Both the position numbers and the translations under genes were made by a program. A stretch of 64,000 nucleotides of DNA, taken from Limnanthes douglasii subsp. nivea. Its lineage: Eukaryota; Streptophyta; Magnoliopsida; Brassicales; Limnanthaceae. Below, piece by piece: positions 10,728 to 20,574 of the stretch (the first letter of the stretch is position 1; every line of letters starts with the position of its first letter). The notes beneath the pieces were generated by a model. That model made no database searches. It was not told the DNA's origin and saw only the letters and a list, made by a program, of their open reading frames with translations. The DNA lies in contig JAUPFV010000002.1 in assembly GCA_036936605.1 (NCBI GenBank), positions 129,440,376 to 129,504,375 of the forward strand. The letters run 5' to 3'.

Positions 10728-13700
10728 TTATTCCAAGTACATCCAAAGATGCTCAATATTCCAAGGGTGAGTTAGAACCCTGCCATCTTTGTCTTCCAAC
10801 CAATAAGTTCCAGGCTTGATTCTTTCAACCACAATATACGGACCCTCCCAGGTCGGGGCCAGCTTTCCGAAGAGCTTTTCTTTAGTGTGTAAGAAGACCT
10901 TTCTTAATACTTTGTCCCCTAGTTGGAAATCTCTTCTTTTAACTTTAGAAGCAAACCTGCTCCTCATCAAGCCCTGATAGTGTGCAACTCTAAGGCAAGC
11001 TTTAACCCGTCTTTCTTCTATCAAATCAAGTTGATTTCTGATTGCCATTTCATTAGCGTGTCCGGAGAAGTTGTGAACACAAAAGGAAGGGAGTGTCTTC
11101 TCTATGTGAGCTACTGCATCCATTCCATAGACCAAGGCGAAGGGTGATTCTTGTGTTGCAGCCCCAGGTGTTGTCCGGTAGGCCCACAAGACTTCTTGTA
11201 GATAACTAGGCCACTTCCCAGCAGCCCCTTCAAGATTCTTTTTTAAACCAGATAGTATAGTTCTATTAGCCACTTCAACTTTCCCGTTGGCTTGTGGGTA
11301 GAAAGGTGAAGAAAAACAATGTTTTATACCCCTTGAGGCACAAAAGCTTTCCATTTCTCTATTGTCAAACTGTAGCCCATTGTTTGTTGTTATTTTCTGT
11401 GGAACACCAAATCTGCAACATATGTTGGATAGAATGAATTTTATGACAGCTTTTGATATTGTCCCTGCCAGGGGAGCTGCTTCTATCCACTTTGAGAAGT
11501 AGTCAATGGCCACAATTATAGTTTTACGCCCTCCGGACGCCACAGAGAGAGGCCCTACTAAGTCCAACCCCCATCGAGCAAAAGGGATAGGCTCAGAAAT
11601 TGACTCCAAAGGAATGGCTGGTACATGAATTTCATTGCTGTACCTCTGGCATGGGTCACACCTTCTCACCAATTCCTTAGCATTTTTCATAATCAATGGC
11701 CAATAATATCCGGAGAGTAATACTCTTCTTGTTAAAGCTCTAAACCCACAATGGGCTGATCCCTCACCATCATGCAATTCAGAGAGGACCACTTGTGACT
11801 CATCATTCCCCAAACAACGCAGGAGAGGTTTACTATAGGATTTTTTGTACAACACTTCTCTCAATATAATGAAACCACGAGCCTTGTGTTTCAATGTTCT
11901 GGCTTGTGACTTATCTGAAGGCACAATACCATCGGACAGATATTGTATGAGAGGAGATCTCCAGTCTTGAGGCCGTTTCACTTGTATTTCAAAAACTTCC
12001 TCTTCTTCATCCTTACCAAGTTGAATAGAAGGGCCTTCAAGCACATGGATCCATGGGTATGACTCCGTATATGCTATAGTTGCCAATGAATCTGCTAGCT
12101 CATTTTCTGCCCGGGGAATGTGTTCATAGACAACAGCTTTAAATTTTAGTGCTTCATTCTTGAGGAGGAGTAAATACTTCACGAGTTGCTCCTTTCTAGC
12201 CTCAGATTGGCCTAAGGCATGTTGGATAAGCAATTGGGAGTCACTTAGCAGCTTGACCCTCTTAGCCCCACAAATGTATGCTAATTTTAACCCAGCTATA
12301 GATGCTTCATATTCGGACTCGTTATTAGATGCCCTAAAAGCAAAACAAATAGCCTGGTACATATTGTCTCCATATAGGGAAGTTAAACATATTCCTGCAC
12401 CACATCCCATAGTGCTAGATCCACCATCTGTTCGGACGATCCACATTTTCTTGTCTTTTGTATCAGTAGCTTGCTCCGAATCCCTATCGGAGTGGAATTC
12501 AACCAAGAAATCAGCCACAGCTTGGGCTTTTACTGCTGTCCGGGGAGCAAAGTCTATGTCGAAGTCCCCCAATTCTACTGACCACTTAGTCATTCTGCTC
12601 GAAATGTCTGCTTTTTGAAGGACATTCTTTAAGGGAAAAGAGGTCCGGACGATGATAGGATGAGCCTGGAAATAAGGCCTCATCTTTCTAGCAGCTATTA
12701 CCAGAGCTAATGCCAACTTTTCAAGTTTCAAGTAACGTCTCTCAGCATCTATCAAGCTCTTGCTGATGTAGTACACCGGGTGGGGATACCTATCGACCTC
12801 TCTTACCAGCACAGCACTGATGGCACAACTTGAAACTGCCAAATATACGAAGAGATTCTCCCCATCAACTGGTTTGAACAAAGTTTTGGGGGAGGGCAGG
12901 TGTTTCTTGATTTCATTGAAAGCCTCATCACACTGTGGGGTCCACTCGAAACCCTTTGCACCCTTCAAAGTTTGAAAGAAAGGAGCAAACCTGTCCGAAG
13001 ACCTGGAAATAAATCTGTTTAAGGCTGCTAATCTCCCTATTAACCGCTGTACTTCTTTGACGTTTCGAGGAGGTTCCATATGGAAAAGAGCATTCAGCTG
13101 GTCCAGATCGGGCTGTATTCCATGCTCACTTATGATATAGCCTAGAAACTTCCCGGACTGCACTCCGAAGACACATTTTTCAGGGTTTAACTTTAAATTT
13201 ACTTTTACCAAGTTGGCAAAAGTTTCTTGGAGATCGGACAAGTGTAGCTGCTCATCCACACTTTTCACCATCATATCGTCAATGTAAACCTCCATATTTC
13301 TTCCAATTTGATCAGCAAATGCCTTGTTGACTAGCCTCTGATAAGTAGCCCCAGCACTTTTCAAACCAAATGGCATCACCTTGTAGCAATGCAGACCCCT
13401 GTCAGTGACAAATGTGGTATGCTCTTGATCTTTTGGATCTACTTGAATCTGATTGTACCCAGAGAAGGCATCCATAAAGGAAAGCAGTTTGTTCCCAGAA
13501 GTAGAGTCTACTAACTGATCTATCCGGGGAACCGGATACAAGTCTTTTAGGCAAGCTCTATTGAGGTCTGTGAAGTCAATGCACATGCGCCACTTGCCAT
13601 TCTTCTTTTTCACCAGGACAGGATTGGCAGTCCACAAAGGATACTGAGATTCCTTAACGTGCCCCATCTTTGTGAGTCTGTCAATCTCTTGTACAATGAC

Positions 13701-13955
13701 ATCAGCCTTTTCTTTGGAAAAAGCTCTTCTTTTTTGAACCACTGGTGCTACATCTCTCCGGACAGATAGGTGATGGGATATCACAGCTGATGGAACTCCA
13801 GTAACATCAGCATTGCACCAAGCAAAAACGTGCTGATGGTCTTTCAAAAATTTCAATATTTCTTTTTTCAACATTGGTGGCATCTTGGACCCTATCTTGA
13901 CACTCTTGCCTTCTTCCAGACAGTGTGTTTCAACCTCTTCAATTGGAATCAACAC
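10728..13955 (-). CDS. Element C pol: RT, RNase H, second RNase H, integrase
   Basis: A 1075-residue open frame and the best-preserved retroelement protein here. RT covers about residues 60-330, with FTDLN, MDAFSGYNQ and the catalytic YIDD at 224-227. RNase H follows (about 390-490; YLKLEKLALALVIAARKM), then a second RNase H (about 525-650) starting VRTDGGSS and ending AENELADSLATIA, typical of Tat elements. Integrase shows HCGF...CDPCQ zinc ligands, D in GLDLVGP and E in VEVANRTI. The middle catalytic Asp is Asn (codon AAC at 11382-11384, TTNNGLQF where TDNG is usual), so integration activity should be lost. There is no true ATG; the frame starts mid-polyprotein (GTG at 13955) and is out of frame with the preceding protease because of a 128-bp upstream deletion. 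Confidence 0.93.
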   Translation of the reverse strand: MLIPIEEVETHCLEEGKSVKIGSKMPPMLKKEILKFLKDHQHVFAWCNADVTGVPSAVISHHLSVRRDVAPVVQKRRAFSKEKADVIVQEIDRLTKMGHVKESQYPLWTANPVLVKKKNGKWRMCIDFTDLNRACLKDLYPVPRIDQLVDSTSGNKLLSFMDAFSGYNQIQVDPKDQEHTTFVTDRGLHCYKVMPFGLKSAGATYQRLVNKAFADQIGRNMEVYIDDMMVKSVDEQLHLSDLQETFANLVKVNLKLNPEKCVFGVQSGKFLGYIISEHGIQPDLDQLNALFHMEPPRNVKEVQRLIGRLAALNRFISRSSDRFAPFFQTLKGAKGFEWTPQCDEAFNEIKKHLPSPKTLFKPVDGENLFVYLAVSSCAISAVLVREVDRYPHPVYYISKSLIDAERRYLKLEKLALALVIAARKMRPYFQAHPIIVRTSFPLKNVLQKADISSRMTKWSVELGDFDIDFAPRTAVKAQAVADFLVEFHSDRDSEQATDTKDKKMWIVRTDGGSSTMGCGAGICLTSLYGDNMYQAICFAFRASNNESEYEASIAGLKLAYICGAKRVKLLSDSQLLIQHALGQSEARKEQLVKYLLLLKNEALKFKAVVYEHIPRAENELADSLATIAYTESYPWIHVLEGPSIQLGKDEEEEVFEIQVKRPQDWRSPLIQYLSDGIVPSDKSQARTLKHKARGFIILREVLYKKSYSKPLLRCLGNDESQVVLSELHDGEGSAHCGFRALTRRVLLSGYYWPLIMKNAKELVRRCDPCQRYSNEIHVPAIPLESISEPIPFARWGLDLVGPLSVASGGRKTIIVAIDYFSKWIEAAPLAGTISKAVIKFILSNICCRFGVPQKITTNNGLQFDNREMESFCASRGIKHCFSSPFYPQANGKVEVANRTILSGLKKNLEGAAGKWPSYLQEVLWAYRTTPGAATQESPFALVYGMDAVAHIEKTLPSFCVHNFSGHANEMAIRNQLDLIEERRVKACLRVAHYQGLMRSRFASKVKRRDFQLGDKVLRKVFLHTKEKLFGKLAPTWEGPYIVVERIKPGTYWLEDKDGRVLTHPWNIEHLWMYLE

Positions 13956-15820
13956 TCTACGGGTCTCTCTGGGGTCATCAATTTCACCATCACCCCCAGA
14001 AAGGCCCTCAAACTGCTATTGATCATTTATACGGACTGCCCCCAGCGTTCGAGGAGCCAGGGCAGTGGGATAGCATTCTCTTGCAATATTTTGGCTGCTC
14101 CGGACAACCCCAACCTATCCCTGAACATCATACTTTAAGCACTGGTGGACTGTTGAAGGCACTGCATGCATCCTAGAGAGCCAAGACCTCCCTAGAATAG
14201 CATTATAGCAAGTCCGACTTTTGAATCACAGCTGGATTTTTCATTTTCTTATAAGTGGTTAGGAAAAGGATATTGGCTGAGCTTCCAGTATCCACCAAGA
14301 TTCGCCTTATTTCATTGCCCCCTATAGACGCTCCTATGACAACAGCATCCTCATGAGGGCCAGCAATGTCTCTCAAATCATCCTCATCAAAGACAATGAA
14401 GGGGAATGTGTTCGGTGACTGATAAGATGTCATGCCTCCTTCTAGCTGGGAGGCTAAATTATGAGCATGCCTCTTTCTCGAAGAAGCAGTAGGAGCCGTC
14501 ATAGTGTCCCCTCCGAAAATTGTAAGCGACTCAAAAAACTTAATGAGCCCGGAGACCGATCTAGAACACTCCTCAATAGCACCCACTCTGTTTCGAGTTG
14601 GATCAGGATCCAAGTATTCAGATTCCACATCAAACCTTTCAACTATAACCATGGCCCCGTCCGGAGCGGCATTACTTGGACCAACCCGGTGAGTGTTATT
14701 AGGCATGTTGTCTCCTCTTCTCTTAACGTATGCTCCCAACTTTCCCCTTTCAATCAGGTTTTGAACTTCTTGTTTCAATGCTATGAAATCATCAGTGGTA
14801 TGGCCAATATCATTGTGATATTGGCAAAATGAGTTGTTATGATGCTCTCTTGGAGACTGCAAAGTTGCTGGTCTCCGGTAATGTACCTCATCTTTTGTTT
14901 TATCAAAGACAGTGGCCACACTTTATTTTAACTCTGCGAACTACTCCGGTTGGACCCATGGCCCTCTCTTGTTTCTGGATTGTTGACTTTGAGCAGGAGC
15001 AGCTGGCTGAGACTGAGCTTTTGCCCTACCATGCCCCTGTCCGGTTTCTCTTGCTTTGTTCCCGGACTGGTTTTGATTTGGAGTTGGTGCCACTGGGGTG
15101 GACCTCACCTGCCGGTGCACCCTGGTTTTCTTCGTTTCATCGACGTTTATTTGTTTGCCAACCTGATTCAGCAACCCTCCCCATGTCATAGCCTTCTTTC
15201 GGGTCACCGAATCAGCTAGATTTCCTGGGTTCAAACCCTGTCTCAGGGATGCTATTGCTACCTGTTCAAATCAATCAACCAACCCATTCTTTGTGTTCAC
15301 AAAGCGGCTTATGTATTCTTTCAAGGATTCATTTGGCTCCTGGGAACAATGGATTATGGTGTCTCCATTTCCCTTCAGTTCCTTACTCCCTACGAACTGC
15401 CTTCGAAAGGCCACCCAAAACGTATCGAAATCTTTAATACAACCCTGAGGCAGGCTGTTGTACCATTTCAGAGCACTCCCCATAAATGACTGGGAGAATG
15501 CCCTACAAAGTAGTTTATCATCGTCATCAAAGTTCATCATGAAGTTCTTGAACTGCTCCAGATGGTTGTCCGGATCAGTACTGCCATCGTACTTCTCCAT
15601 TTTAGTGTTGTCGACCCTCTTGGGAAGGTTTCCGGGCAGGATTTTAGAAGACATTGGAGACTGCCTCCAATTCCTTCCACGACTGAACACAGTATCCTCA
15701 TTGGGAGTTGCAAAGATACCTGGCTCATCGTGGAAGGCAAAGGTATCCATCAGCATCTTGTCTGTATACCTCCGGTGGTGAGATGACCCCTTTCCAATAT
15801 GCCTTTTCATTCTTCCATGG
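13771..15820 (-). repeat. Element C internal tandem duplication, copy next to pol
   Basis: 2050 bp nearly identical to 15821-17998. On the minus strand it runs from within gag (HHGRMKRHIGKGSS) through protease to the first residues of RT (DVTGVPSAVISHH). The copies abut directly at 15820/15821. This copy lacks 128 bp corresponding to 16264-16391, which removes the end of the protease region and shifts the frame before RT. Confidence 0.92.
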
Positions 15821-16005
15821 TGATGGGATATCACAGCTGATGGAACTCCAGTAACATCAGCATTGCACCAAACAAAAACGTGCTGATGGTCTTTCAAAAA
15901 TTTCAACATTTCTTTTTTCAACATTGGTGGCATCTTGGACCCTATCTTGACACTCTTGCCTTCTTCCAGACAGTGTGCTTCAACCTCTTCAATTGGAATC
16001 AACAC
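14203..16005 (-). pseudogene. Element C duplicated gag-protease with RT start (inner copy)
   Basis: The frame at 16005-15271 opens in the RT start (IPIEEVEAHCLEEGKSVKIG) and crosses the duplication junction straight into gag (HGRMKRHIGKGSSHHRR), making a chimeric reading frame. Gag continues at 15234-14941 and ends in the same TAG as the outer copy. 14919-14203 holds CQYHNDIGHTTDD (a gag zinc-knuckle-like motif, intact here) and the protease site ILVDTGSSANILFL. The frame ends at the 128-bp deletion. It is broken and probably non-functional. Confidence 0.85.
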
Positions 16006-17998
16006 TCTATGGGTCTCTCTGGGGTCATCAATTTCACCCTCACCCCCAGAAAGGCCCTCAAACTGCTATTGATCATTTATACGGACTGCCCCCAGCGTTC
16101 GAGGAGCTAGGGCAGTGGCATAGCATTCTCTTGCAATCTTTTGGCTGCTCCAGACAACCCTAACCTATCTCTGAACATCATACTTTAAGCACTGGTGGAC
16201 TGTTGAAGCCACTGCATGCATCCTAGAGAGCCAAGACCTCCCTAGAATAGCATTATAGCAAGTGGGACAATTCACCACAATAAAGAGTATTCTAACCATT
16301 TTCTTGAAAGGGCCCCTGCCCAATAACACTTCTTCTTCGAATTCTCCGATCACATCTGCTGAGCTGCCAGTGAAGCCCACGATTGACCTGTCCGACTTTT
16401 GAATCACAGCTGGATTTTTCATTTTCTTATAAGTGGTTAGGAAAAGGATATTGGCTGAGCTTCCAGTATCCACCAAGATTCTCCTTATTTCATTGCCCCC
16501 TATAGACGCTCCTATGACAACAGCATCCTCATGAGGGCCAGCAATGTCTCTCAAATCATCCTCATCAAAGACAATGAAGGGGAATGAGTTCGGTGACTGA
16601 TAAGGTGTCATGCCTCCTTCTAGCTGGGAGGCTAAATTATGAGCATGCCTCTTTCTCGAAGAAGCAGTAGGAGCCGTCATAGTGTCCCCTCCGAAAATTG
16701 TAAGCGACTCAAAAAACTTAATGAGCACGGAGACCAATCTAGAACACTCCTCAATAGCACCCACTCTGTTTCGAGTTGGATCAGGATCCAAGTATTCAGA
16801 TTCCACATCAAACCTTTCAACTATAACCATGGCCCCGTCCGGAGCGGCATTACTTGGACCAACCCGGTGAGTGTTATCAGGCATGTTGTCTCCTATTCTC
16901 TTAACGTATGCTCCCAACTTTCCCCTTTCAATCAGGTTTTGAACTTCTTGTTTCAATGCTATGAAATCATCAGTGGTATGGCCAATATCATTGTGATATT
17001 AGCAAAAGGAGTTGTTACGATGCTCTCTTGGATACTGCAAAGTTGCTGGTCTCCGGTAATGTACCTCATCTTTTGTTTTATCAAAGACAGTGGCCACACT
17101 TTCTTTTAACTCTGCGAACTACTCCGGTTGGACCCATGGCCCTCTCTTGTTTCTGGATTGTTGACTTTGAGCAGGAGCAGCTGGCTGAGACTGAGCTTTT
17201 GCCCTACCATGCCCATGTTCGGTTTCTCTTGCTTTTTTCCCGGACTGGTTTTGATTTGGAGTTGGTGCCACTGGGGTGGACCTCACCTGCCGGTGCACCC
17301 TGGTTTTCTTCGTTTCATCGACGTTTATTTGTTTGCCAACCTGATTCAGCAACCCTCCCCATGTCATAGCCTTCTTTCTGGTCACCGAATCAGCTAGATT
17401 GCATGGGTTCAAACCCTGTCTCAGGGATGCTACTGCTACCTGTTCAAAGCAATCAGCCAACCCATTCTTTGTGTTCACAAAGCGGCTTATGTATTCTTTC
17501 AAGGATTCATTTGGCTCCTGGGCACAATGGATTATGGTGTCTCCATTGCCCTTCAGTTCCTTACTCCCTACGAACTGCCTTCGAAAGGCCACCCAAAACG
17601 TATCGAAATCTTTAATATAACCCTGAGGCAGGCTGTTGTACCATTTCAGAGCACTCCCCGTAAATGACTGGGAGAATGCCCTACAAAGTAGTTTATCATC
17701 GTCATCAAAGTTCATCATGAAGTTCTTGAACTGCTCCAGATGGTTGTCCGGATCAGTACTGCCATCGTACTTCTCCATTTTAGTGTTGTCGAACCTCCTG
17801 GGAAGGTTTCCGGACAAAATTTTAGAAGACAGTGGAGACTGCCTCCAATTCCTTCCACGACTGAACACAGTATCCTCATTGGGAGGTGCAAAGATACCTG
17901 GCTCATCGTGGAAGGCAAAGGGATCCATCAGCATCTTGTCTGTATACCTCCGGTGGTGAGATGACCCCTTTCCAATATGCCTTTTCATTCTTCCATGG
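15821..17998 (-). repeat. Element C internal tandem duplication, LTR-proximal copy
   Basis: 2178 bp, the more complete copy. The duplicated unit ends at ...ttccatgg (17998), where the other copy continues into tgatggga. The flanking bases share only gg, so the breakpoints have little homology. That fits template switching during reverse transcription better than recombination between pre-existing repeats. Confidence 0.92.
16165..16956 (-). pseudogene. Element C aspartic protease region (outer copy)
   Basis: 263 residues. DTGSSAN-type catalytic motif within ILVDTGSSANILFLTTYKKM, then a flap-like region (IVGFTGSSADVIGEF) and the conserved YNAILGRSWLSRM. It follows gag in the same frame but is separated from it by two stops (TAG at 17119-17121 and TAA near 16998 inside the Cys-His motif, where the inner copy has Gln). 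A further stop ends it before the RT linker. Confidence 0.88.
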
Positions 17999-18453
17999 TG
18001 GTCTCTTTTTCTTGAATATTTCTTAACCTGCTTTTGCTTTTTCTTGGTTCGACCCTCATCGCTGCTAGAGGACAAGGATTTTTCATTTCCCTCACTGTCC
18101 GAAGAGCTACCCGAAGATTCTGAGCTCGAGTCAGAACTCTCCACAGGCTTGGACCGGTGAGACTTTTTAGAACTAGCATGAGTCTTTTTGGTGCTCACAT
18201 GAGTTTTGGAAGCCTCATGCTCTCTGGGGTTATCGGTGTGATGAACAACCGATGCCTTGAATTTTTCTTTCACGCCCATCTTGGCCTTTTCAGCCCTTAG
18301 AGCTTCTATTTCAATCTTTAACCTGTCGCCCTCTTGGACAGTGTACTCATCGTTCTCTTCCACCACTTCGAGCAAAGCTGGTGGAAGCTCTGGATTGTCC
18401 GGATTCATACGGACAGAATTTCTTGGCAGGTTTTGAATGTTTGATTCAGGCAC
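17119..18453 (-). CDS. Element C gag (nucleocapsid/capsid precursor)
   Basis: 444 codons ending in TAG. The N-terminal third is Ser/Lys-rich and charged (SSDSSSESSGSSSDSEGN). The capsid-like core contains KMEKYDGSTDPDNHLEQFKN and LPQGYIKDFDTFWVAFRRQF, the retrotransposon gag domain. The C-terminal part is Gln/Arg-rich. No ATG opens the frame (it begins with GTG); the first Met is about residue 16. The frame lies just inside the primer-binding site. The TAG stop separates it from an in-frame Cys-His motif and protease, and the same TAG occurs in the inner duplicate. Confidence 0.85.
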   Translation of the reverse strand: MPESNIQNLPRNSVRMNPDNPELPPALLEVVEENDEYTVQEGDRLKIEIEALRAEKAKMGVKEKFKASVVHHTDNPREHEASKTHVSTKKTHASSKKSHRSKPVESSDSSSESSGSSSDSEGNEKSLSSSSDEGRTKKKQKQVKKYSRKRDHHGRMKRHIGKGSSHHRRYTDKMLMDPFAFHDEPGIFAPPNEDTVFSRGRNWRQSPLSSKILSGNLPRRFDNTKMEKYDGSTDPDNHLEQFKNFMMNFDDDDKLLCRAFSQSFTGSALKWYNSLPQGYIKDFDTFWVAFRRQFVGSKELKGNGDTIIHCAQEPNESLKEYISRFVNTKNGLADCFEQVAVASLRQGLNPCNLADSVTRKKAMTWGGLLNQVGKQINVDETKKTRVHRQVRSTPVAPTPNQNQSGKKARETEHGHGRAKAQSQPAAPAQSQQSRNKRGPWVQPE

Positions 18454-18462
18454 CTTTCTCCT

Positions 18463-18481
18463 CCCACTGTGGTCGCCAATT
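18463..18481 (-). other. Element C primer-binding site
   Basis: Directly after the 5' LTR on the minus strand, AATTGGCGACCACAGTGGG has the form of the tRNA-complementary site of plant gypsy elements (TGGCGAC...). I cannot name the tRNA with confidence. Confidence 0.65.
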
Positions 18482-18955
18482 TGGTGTGGATAATAATTTC
18501 CTGAGGGTAGGCTGGTAATTGCAAGTGGAGTTTTACGGTGGTATGTGGGTGTTTAACGGTGGTGTGTGGGTGTTTAACAGTTAGAGTAGAGAGTAGAGAG
18601 ATGATTAAGCAGCTTGGTAGCAGTTAATTCTCATTATTCATAGTTAATGCGGGTGGTTGGGTATTTATAGTGTAATGTTTGGGCCCTTATGGGCTTTCGG
18701 GTCATGTTTAATGGACCTGGGTCATGTTCAAATACCCATGAGCTCTAAGTAGGAGAGCAAGTAGCTTAGTCAAGAAGTGTTTAGGTTTTTTAGTACTTTT
18801 GTCATAGTTCGAACAGCTTTAAGTTCACAGTGTTCACAGAAATCTGTCTGGTCCAAGTGACCTGTTCGATCCCTATCCATATAACATGTCCGGTATTCGG
18901 AGAGACTAGGCCGATTTGCCCTTGTTCGGGGAGCATGCTGAATTCGGACTCATCA
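18482..18955 (-). repeat. Element C 5' LTR
   Basis: 474 bp, TGATGAG...CACACCA on the minus strand, with a TATA-like box at plus-strand tatttatag (about 18662). It has two copies of the 21-bp gtgtgggtgtttaacg-containing unit where the 3' LTR has three. Otherwise the two LTRs differ at only a few bases by eye. Confidence 0.92.
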
Positions 18956-18960
18956 TAAAT

Positions 18961-19190
18961 AAGCAGGTCTCCTCCTCTTCCGTTGTATAAGGCTGGTCTC
19001 CCGCTCGAGGCACCCTAACGGTCACTTCGTCGGGAAATCCATACCTACTTCTAAACTCCATTAGGGATCCATCAGTCAGGTACCCATACTTTGGAGTAAT
19101 ATTGGAAAAATACTCCTTTAAAACCGCCATCTTCTCATATTCTGATTTCAATTCCACTGTTTTCTTCTTCATTGTTTTCTTTGGTTCCAT
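18961..19190 (-). pseudogene. Element A antisense gene (aORF), 5' part
   Basis: Starts at ATG 19190. It encodes a basic N-terminus (MEPKKTMKKKTVEL), then ITPKYGYLTDGSLMEFRSRY and an acidic TTEEEETCLF stretch. The frame is broken after about 78 codons by element C. It resumes at 6333 in the same frame when C and one TAAAT copy are ignored. The element B copy keeps the same motifs (ITPKYG, then a Glu/Asp-Glu-Thr-Cys-Leu stretch). 19191-19815 is its upstream region and has no convincing gene. Confidence 0.75.
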
Positions 19191-19815
19191 GAATAAACCG
19201 ACTGCAATTACCCAATAGTGGTTATAAGATTAGGGTTTCACCACATGACGCGTGGCCTTACTCTCGATAAACCCAGTATTTGGTACAACAAATCATGCAT
19301 TCTCAAGATCCTACAAGCCCCTTAAACCATTTCAATTTCCCCTTACAATATCTACCCAAACTACGAGTAGAAGACCCACAAGAGAATACATACCTTTTTT
19401 AGTACTTTGCTCTCCGATGATATCGTCGGCGACTTCTCCAACGAGTGTATCAAACTACCGGTTAAAACACGACGACAACCCTGGTTCTCCTCTCCAACTT
19501 TCTTTCAAGCAAATGCTCACAAAGTTTCTTTTCAGAATAAAGACTTAGATTTTAGAAAAAACCCTCTAAATAGTTACCCAAACGGTTCATTTACTCAACC
19601 GTCGTCACAATGATGACACCTGTCGAATCTTTCATCAAGAACTTAAATGTTTAGCACACTTTTCTATAGTAACTTGCCAGAAAATCAAACTAAATCGACA
19701 CACGCTATCAAATCAGCGATTGACACATCACCCACATCTTTTTTCATATTATTGTTTATTTTTTATTTCAATCAGTAATTGTTTCATATTTACTATTTGG
19801 ATTAGGTGGGAACTC

Positions 19816-20569
19816 TGATAAGGGAATAGGTACCCACAACCAATATGAAGGATACACTTCAAAGTCGAGCGGAACTAGACAAAGTAAAACTAAAGAAAGC
19901 AGAGCAGAGCAAGACAAAACCTAGCAGAGCAGAGCAGAGCGAAGCCGAGCACGACCATATAGAGTAGGACGAAAAGAAAGACTGGAAAAGCAGACGAAGC
20001 GCTCAATCTGAGCAGGAGAGATACGAGGCCGAGCGCACTCAAACTTACGTCGAGCAGAGCTCGACTAGAGGTACGCAGATTTGGTCAAAGCAAATACATA
20101 AGGGATAGTCCGCACTCAGCTACAATTGAGCAGAGGCACGTTCGAGGAACATAGTGTGCGACATCGCTCAGCCAAAAATAAGTCGGCATCAGACCTAGCC
20201 TGGGTAGACAAGGCAGCCTTAGCACCCGCCGGGCAGAAGTAGAAAGAATTCTCAGCACGACAAGTTCTAAAACTAACCGTTACGTTGACAAGTGTTAATG
20301 AAATTAGTATTGTAGACTATATTAAAGGCCACTAATCAAGGAAAGATAGTCAACAGTAAAATATCCAAAGACCATGATTAAAGGGAATTTGTGATAATTA
20401 GTTTAATAATGGTCACGACCCATTAAATATTTGTAATTAATAGGGAAGTTATGGCCAAGAATAGTATAAATACAGGGCTAAGGGTTTTGTAAAAAAGGAC
20501 TGAATAATCTTCTTGAAACAATAAAATCACTACTTTGGCAGTTCATTGTTTTAGGCTTTTCCCATAACA
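19816..20569 (+). repeat. Element A 3' LTR
   Basis: 754 bp, TGATAAGGG...CCCATAACA with imperfect inverted ends. It contains GCAGAGC short repeats near its start, a TATA-like agtataaatac near 20464 and an AATAAA signal near 20520, giving recognisable U3-R-U5 order. It is followed by the TSD GAGAC (20570-20574). Confidence 0.92.
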
Positions 20570-20574
20570 GAGAC

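Larger units (their letters stand above)
6339..18955 (-). mobile_element. Element C: full-length minus-strand Tat-lineage gypsy element
   Basis: It is flanked by perfect TSDs TAAAT (6334-6338 and 18956-18960) and bounded by LTRs of 495 and 474 bp. On the minus strand the order is 5' LTR (18482-18955), primer-binding site, gag, protease, duplicated gag-protease, RT, RNase H, second RNase H, integrase, antisense gene, purine tract and 3' LTR (6339-6833). At 12.6 kb it is large because of a 2 kb internal duplication and the 3 kb antisense gene. The second RNase H after the normal one is a Tat-lineage hallmark. Near-identical LTRs make it the youngest of the nested gypsy elements. It lacks an intact polyprotein and probably cannot move alone. 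Confidence 0.93.
3038..20569 (+). mobile_element. Element A: internally deleted Tat-like gypsy element, split by element C
   Basis: It starts TGATAAGGG (3038) and ends CCCATAACA (20569), and is flanked by a perfect 5-bp duplication GAGAC at 3033-3037 and 20570-20574. It holds a truncated 5' LTR (3038 to about 3548), the last part of RNase H and integrase (3549-4735), an antisense gene (4875-6333 plus 18961-19190), a purine-rich tract (ggattaggtgggaactc) and a full 3' LTR (19816-20569). Gag, protease and RT are missing, so it could only have moved with proteins from elsewhere or lost them later. Element C accounts for 12.6 kb of its span. Confidence 0.9.

Noticed and set aside
19252..19613. 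Plus-strand frames of 68-98 codons
   Set aside because: They lie in the upstream region of the element A antisense gene and have no family features.
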